From an uncultured Pseudomonadota bacterium (GTDB taxonomy: Bacteria; Pseudomonadota; Alphaproteobacteria; RUG11792): a stretch of DNA of 7,970 nucleotides. The stretch lies in assembly GCA_902796745.1 (NCBI GenBank), contig CADBQC010000109.1:1-7970 (forward strand). The letters are read 5' to 3'. The position numbers were made by a program, and so were the translations under genes. Shown in pieces: positions 4,961 through 7,970 of the stretch. Under the pieces are notes generated by a model that saw only the letters and a list, made by a program, of their open reading frames with translations, was not told where the DNA came from and searched no databases. Position 1 is the stretch's first letter, and each line of letters begins with the position of its first letter.

Positions 4961-5860
4961 TCAGTCCAAAAACTCAGTGATTTCATAATACTCGTTGAGC
5001 ATCACATCGTATTCCCTTTCAAGCGCTCTATTTTTCTCATAAGTTCTGATATGGTACTTCTTTATCTTCTTGTCTTCTATGTAAACAGAAAACTTCTGGA
5101 GTGTCAGAAGTTCCTGTTTGTTATATACATACGGTACGACATCTGTTGATAGCAATAACTTATTTCCAGTATTATCATAGGTATTCTTTAGCCTTAGATT
5201 AGGAATACTTATTCTTGGCATGTTTTTTACTCCAGCAATTGTATTGCTGTTTCCAGATCTCATATGTGACAAAAAGGCGTACATATCTAGAGCATCAAAA
5301 TAATGACCCAGATCACTTACAGCCTTATCAAATTTATCAAAAAATTTCTTTAATCTTGAAGCGTCATAGCATTTCTTATAATAGTCTTTCAACTCTTGCG
5401 CTACATATTTCACCCCTTTAATATTCGATCTATTTGCCTCCACTGTTTTTTCAGGGTACTTCTGACTAACTTCTGAATAAAATCTACCGTTTATTATGTG
5501 CGATAAGTAATTATATAACAACAAAGTGTTACAGTTGGCTTGAGTATAGCTCAGTATTTTCTTATTATCAAATTGTATTATCCCTATAGCGTTTTCAGAA
5601 TCAACGTCAATACTAAACTCATTTCTTCTTAACATAGCATCTACCAATGCCTTAGATATTGCTTCGTATATGCTTTATTTATACTTTGGAAGCTTACACC
5701 ATTCATCTTGATGATCAATTCTTTCATTTACACGTACATTCGCCCAAGAACGATACGCCGTTTCTATCAGGATTTGCTTCACATTGGTGTCATAGTGCTC
5801 AATAGTTGCAAAACAAGTTTGCGAGAACAGCAATATGACTAGGATACATCTCAATCTCAT
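4961..5860 (-). pseudogene. Exported protein of unknown function, split by one in-frame TAA
   Basis: Two open stretches on the - strand lie in one frame, separated only by TAA at 5677-5675. The first begins at ATG 5860, with an ideal AGGAGGT (5873-5867) 6 nt upstream, and encodes a signal peptide M-R-L-R-C-I-L-V-I-L-L-F-S-Q-T-C-F-A with likely cleavage before T-I-E-H. After the stop at codon 62 the frame stays open for about 236 more codons to 4961. The second part has no well-placed start: ATG 5635 and TTG 5647 lack a good ribosome site. Removing the stop gives a protein of about 298 residues. The body is mixed, rich in Tyr, Lys and Asn, with a charged helical end (residues from R-A-L-E-R-E-Y-D). 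I do not recognise the family. It may be a recent nonsense pseudogene; read-through or a real two-gene arrangement cannot be excluded. Confidence 0.65.
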
Positions 5861-5866
5861 TTTATA

Positions 5867-5873
5867 ACCTCCT
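5867..5873 (-). promoter_or_regulatory. Strong ribosome binding site fixing the exported-protein start
   Basis: AGGAGGT on the - strand is 6 nt from ATG 5860. This fixes the start at the signal peptide rather than at the in-frame ATGs 5899 and 5884, which lack such a site. Confidence 0.7.
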
Positions 5874-5889
5874 ACACAATTCATGTCAG

Positions 5890-5916
5890 CGTGGTGCACA
5901 GCTAGTTTGCACCACG
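5890..5916. repeat. 9-bp perfect inverted repeat between nrdD-like and exported-protein genes
   Basis: CGTGGTGCA (5890-5898) and TGCACCACG (5908-5916) pair perfectly around a 9-nt loop, and the stem extends by a G-T and an A-T pair. It lies just after the NrdD-like gene and before the ribosome site of the exported-protein gene. There is no T-run on either side, so it is more likely an RNA processing or stability element, or a protein-binding site, than a terminator. Confidence 0.5.
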
Positions 5917-5926
5917 TTCATTTCTT

Positions 5927-6109
5927 CTACGCCGCTTTTGCACGCTCGGAGCAACAGTCACAAGGTTCTTTAAAATACTTTCTGTCCTTGTACTCACTTT
6001 GCTTGCCTTTATTGAAAGCCGATACCGGACGACTGTAGCCCATCACCCTAGTCCAAATTTCACAGTGCGTGCGCTCTTCATCCTTAAGCTCCACAACATT
6101 TTTGTTCAT
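5927..6109 (-). CDS. Stand-alone NrdD C-terminal (glycyl-radical) domain protein
   Basis: A 60-residue protein whose core, C-E-I-W-T-R-V-M-G-Y-S-R-P-V followed by F-N-K-G-K-Q-S-E-Y-K-D-R-K-Y-F, matches the extreme C-terminus of anaerobic ribonucleotide reductase NrdD. The glycine of R-V-x-G-Y is the radical-bearing residue there. The large catalytic NrdD barrel is absent. C-D-C-C near the end could contribute metal ligands, as the NrdD zinc site does, though here it follows the motif instead of preceding it. Small NrdD-tail proteins of this size occur in many alphaproteobacteria and are often annotated as NrdD; their role is not established to my knowledge. The ATG at 6109 is preceded by GGTGAAG, and a good promoter sits at 6173-6145, so the gene looks expressed, not a fragment. 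It may be the first gene of the transcript leading to the exported-protein gene. Confidence 0.7.
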   Translation of the reverse strand: MNKNVVELKDEERTHCEIWTRVMGYSRPVSAFNKGKQSEYKDRKYFKEPCDCCSERAKAA

Positions 6110-6144
6110 AAAACTTCACCACCAAAAACTTAACCCACGTTCAC

Positions 6145-6173
6145 ATTATAGCAAAAAATCCCTTCCTCGCAAA
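6145..6173 (-). promoter_or_regulatory. Extended -10 promoter for the NrdD-like gene
   Basis: On the - strand, TATAAT (6150-6145) is preceded by TGC, which makes an extended -10 element (TGnTATAAT). A weak -35, TTTGCG (6173-6168), lies 17 bp upstream. Transcription would start near 6137, giving a leader of about 28 nt before ATG 6109. Confidence 0.6.
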
Positions 6174-6237
6174 CTGTATTAAGTAACCGTTCCATAATCA
6201 AATATAGCAAGATTGAGTAAAGTATGCAAAGATCTGA

Positions 6238-6456
6238 ATTAAATGTGTAAAATGTAGGCATTGCTGGAGCGAAGAATTGCATAAAGATGGGGTAATAAAA
6301 GGTAAACAACGATATAAATGTAAGCAATGTAAACGTACTACTGGAGAAAATGACCAAAGATACAAGTATAGCTTAAGTAAAAGGTTAAAGGCGCTAAAAG
6401 GATACTTGAAGAGGCTAGAAGGTGTTCCAAATCCTTTGAGAGGTGAGTACGGTTAG
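6238..6456 (+). pseudogene. IS1-family transposase, N-terminal zinc-finger/HTH remnant
   Basis: The frame reads K-C-V-K-C, 15 residues, then G-V-I-K-G-K-Q-R-Y-K-C-K-Q-C, which is the four-cysteine zinc finger typical of IS1 InsA. It is followed by R-Y-K-Y-S-L-S-K-R-L-K-A-L-K-G-Y-L, the start of the HTH. The expected start codon position is ATT (6238), in place of ATG. A frameshift follows the HTH start: the other frame reads V-S-T-Y-Q-I-G-Y-R at about 6452-6478, as expected of the next HTH helix, before a stop. The remaining element is lost; 6480-6657 shows nothing I can identify. It is a dead fragment. It lies close upstream of the deaminase-like pseudogene. Confidence 0.75.
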
Positions 6457-6657
6457 TACGTATCAAATCGGATACAGATAAAAGATCTGTAATTGACTTA
6501 GCAGACATAAAAATAATACATAAGATTTTAAAGATTATCTTTGAACTTGATAGTTTTAAAAATTTTTAGACATTAGTTATAAGGATGCATTAACTGTTTT
6601 TTAACTTTCTGCTGATAGCATCTTAAGTAGAATGATTTGTTTTCGAAAAAGATAAAA

Positions 6658-7743
6658 ATGTTGGATTTAAAAAAGTTGATGTTATTGCCATTGGTTTGTT
6701 GCATCTCAATACAGCAAACAGAGGCGAAGGTGATATATAGCTCGGAAGCGACAGCAACCTTACAAAGAGAAATCACTAAAAACGAAAAGCAAGAGGAAGC
6801 AAAAAGTAACTGCCAAGCAAATACTATACAACTTTTAAATAATCTTGATACGCCTAAAAATAATCAATCGGCGGACGAAGCAAGGCAAAACTCTTTTATA
6901 TCTCTGGTTAAGAATGTGAAAAAATATACGGAAGTTAAGCAAGAGGTGCAAGGTAAGGGAAAAAAACTGAGAAACGCTATAGTTTTCATGACATCCAAAA
7001 GCTGAATAACGATCATTACGGCATGATTGGAGTAGAGGCGTTCATTCCGTATCGAACTAGTTCTACAGCATCGCAAGATGAAATTAACATTGAGAGGATT
7101 AAAGTATACGTGGCAGGAAATCGACGCATAGAAAATGGTCAACAAAATAAAGTGCAAAATAACACATTTACGAATCCGAAAGAGGTTAACAAATTGTTTC
7201 AATTTAACGATTATACGCACACGGAAAGGCAGTTGGTGACTTGCGCGATATTATGCAACGCTCATATTGAGTCTATCGCAGTGAATGTAGACCCAAATGA
7301 ACTTAATAAATCAATTAGAAATGCAATTCGGACACAGAATCGTTAGCATCTGCGAGGCGAACTGCATATATTTACGCCAGCACCGCCGTGCGGGTACGCA
7401 AACAATATCGAGAATAGCGGAGGTATGTACTGCACGCAGTATTACGCAAATCTGACTGACCTTTTTCCCTCATATAACAATTCATTTGTACTGTAGTCAA
7501 AGCGATGTGGGTAGCATATCACTTAATGCGTTATCGGACTGGGCAATTGAAGATTTACTTCAAGCATACAATCACAACAACTTTACTACAGAACAAATCG
7601 ATAAGTTGCGTCAAGTAATACAAACTGCAGGCCTGGAACATGTAGTGACAATTACCGAGACTCAGTCGACACGTCAGCCAAACAGATCTCACTTGCAGAT
7701 TAATTGGCAAACAAACAACCAAGAGCAAATGAAAATAATTAAT
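6658..7743 (+). pseudogene. Exported deaminase-fold-like toxin/effector, frameshifted and IS-truncated
   Basis: ATG 6658 opens a protein with a signal peptide (M-L-D-L-K-K-L-M-L-L-P-L-V-C-C-I-S-I, likely cleavage after Q-T-E-A). A charged, mostly helical region of about 80 residues follows. At the A-run 6960-6966 the frame breaks by one base. The continuing frame (6957-7493) carries strands like E-R-I-K-V-Y-V-A-G-N-R-R, then H-T-E-R-Q-L (H codon 7218-7220, E codon 7224-7226), then F-T-P-A-P-P-C (C codon 7389-7391) and a second C 14 codons on (7431-7433) in G-G-M-Y-C-T-Q-Y-Y. H-x-E followed by PC...C is the zinc-site order of the cytidine-deaminase fold, as in bacterial toxin deaminases. A TAG at 7344 and a further frame change between 7456 and 7497 interrupt it. 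The last frame runs on to about 7743, where IS1 sequence begins. The gene is not functional as written. The deaminase call is by motif only. Confidence 0.5.
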
Positions 7744-7759
7744 GGGATTGGCAAGTATA

Positions 7760-7970
7760 TTAACAAAGAAGCATTCTGCTATGCAGAAACAGGGCAATTG
7801 AGAGCTCTAGCATCTGAATTGATTTGCTCTAACGCTTGGTTTTTTCGCTGCAGTCGAGCGAGGTAGTAGCGTAATACAGAATTATAACTCTCGACCAAGC
7901 AAGTCTCAGATTTGCTGATGACGTGTTTGATATCAGCTTTCATGCCTAGTTCTTCTTCTAATTTTCTTAA
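7760..7970 (-). pseudogene. IS1-family transposase, C-terminal part, frameshifted
   Basis: Read on the - strand from the window edge, the frame gives L-R-K-L-E-E-E-L-G-M-K-A-D-I-K-H-V-I-S-K-S-E-T, then C-L-V-E-S-Y-N-S-V-L-R-Y-Y-L-A-R-L. This includes the catalytic glutamate missing from the left copy. An extra A in a six-A run (7845-7840) then shifts the frame. Correcting it gives R-K-T-K-R, a TAG (7831-7829), then S-K-S-I-Q-M-L-E-L-S-I-A-L-F-L-H and a stop at 7762-7760. The copy is therefore dead by one frameshift plus one nonsense codon. It is about 83% identical by eye to the left copy over the shared 65 bp and points the opposite way. It truncates the deaminase-like gene. Confidence 0.85.

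Noticed and set aside
4404..4988. 194-codon + strand frame
   Set aside because: It lies antisense to hrcA, whose protein is unmistakable. The composition is typical of a shadow frame (Ser/Leu/Thr-rich).
5890..5916. Rho-independent terminator after the NrdD-like gene
   Set aside because: The stem is good but no run of T follows on either strand, so it is listed only as an inverted repeat.
6130..6357. 75-codon hydrophobic - strand frame
   Set aside because: It is antisense to the IS1 zinc-finger fragment and crosses the NrdD-like promoter. The hydrophobicity is a by-product of the Lys-rich opposite strand.
6658..6720. Lipoprotein signal in the exported deaminase-like protein
   Set aside because: The C-C pair in L-P-L-V-C-C lacks the Gly/Ala/Ser expected at -1 of a lipobox, so a type I signal peptide fits better.
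1..7970. CRISPR array, rRNA or tRNA genes, toxin-antitoxin pair
   Set aside because: No regularly spaced direct repeats, no rRNA or T-loop signatures, and the XRE gene has no small toxin partner (its neighbour is trmB).

Overview
The window looks like part of the AT-rich, decaying chromosome of an intracellular alphaproteobacterium. I favour a Rickettsiales- or Holosporales-type symbiont. The reasons are a ChpT-type histidine phosphotransferase (an alphaproteobacterial marker), HrcA, TrmB, short NrdD-like and XRE genes of alphaproteobacterial style, two exported proteins broken by single lesions, and several wrecked insertion sequences. This assignment is inference from gene content; no rRNA or other taxonomic marker is present.

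Layout, left to right. (1) 1-315, + strand: the 3' part of an IS1-family transposase with an 18-bp in-frame deletion that removes the catalytic glutamate. (2) 316-960: gene-poor, probably decayed DNA. (3) 978-1238: a dense run of inverted repeats, namely a three-way-junction structure, one imperfect hairpin and two perfect hairpins of 18 and 17 bp. A near-consensus promoter (TTGATA-17-TATAAT) lies inside the run, so three of the hairpins would fall in a leader of about 190 nt. (4) 1273-2126, + strand: two translationally coupled phage or gene-transfer-agent genes (gp6-like head-tail connector and a probable head-closure/adaptor protein) with no other virion genes. (5) 4846-2086, - strand: hrcA, a chpT-like gene, trmB and an XRE regulator; the last three overlap each other by 13-14 bp. 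The XRE gene converges on and overlaps the phage gene. (6) 6173-4961, - strand: a promoter, a 60-residue stand-alone NrdD C-terminal (glycyl-radical) domain protein, an inverted repeat, and an exported protein of unknown function split by one in-frame TAA. (7) 6238-6456, + strand: the N-terminal zinc-finger end of another IS1-family element. (8) 6658 to about 7743, + strand: a frameshifted exported protein that, once its frames are joined, shows H-x-E and PC...C motifs in the order expected of a cytidine-deaminase-fold toxin or effector. (9) 7760-7970, - strand: another broken IS1-family transposase, which cuts off the end of the deaminase-like gene.

The - strand cluster holds the housekeeping and regulatory content: protein-folding stress control (HrcA), the cell-cycle phosphorelay (ChpT), tRNA modification (TrmB) and an XRE regulator. 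The rest is accessory material: phage connector genes, exported proteins and IS1 debris. The most interesting items are the structured leader before the phage genes and the IS1-flanked deaminase-like pseudogene. No CRISPR array, tRNA or rRNA gene was seen.
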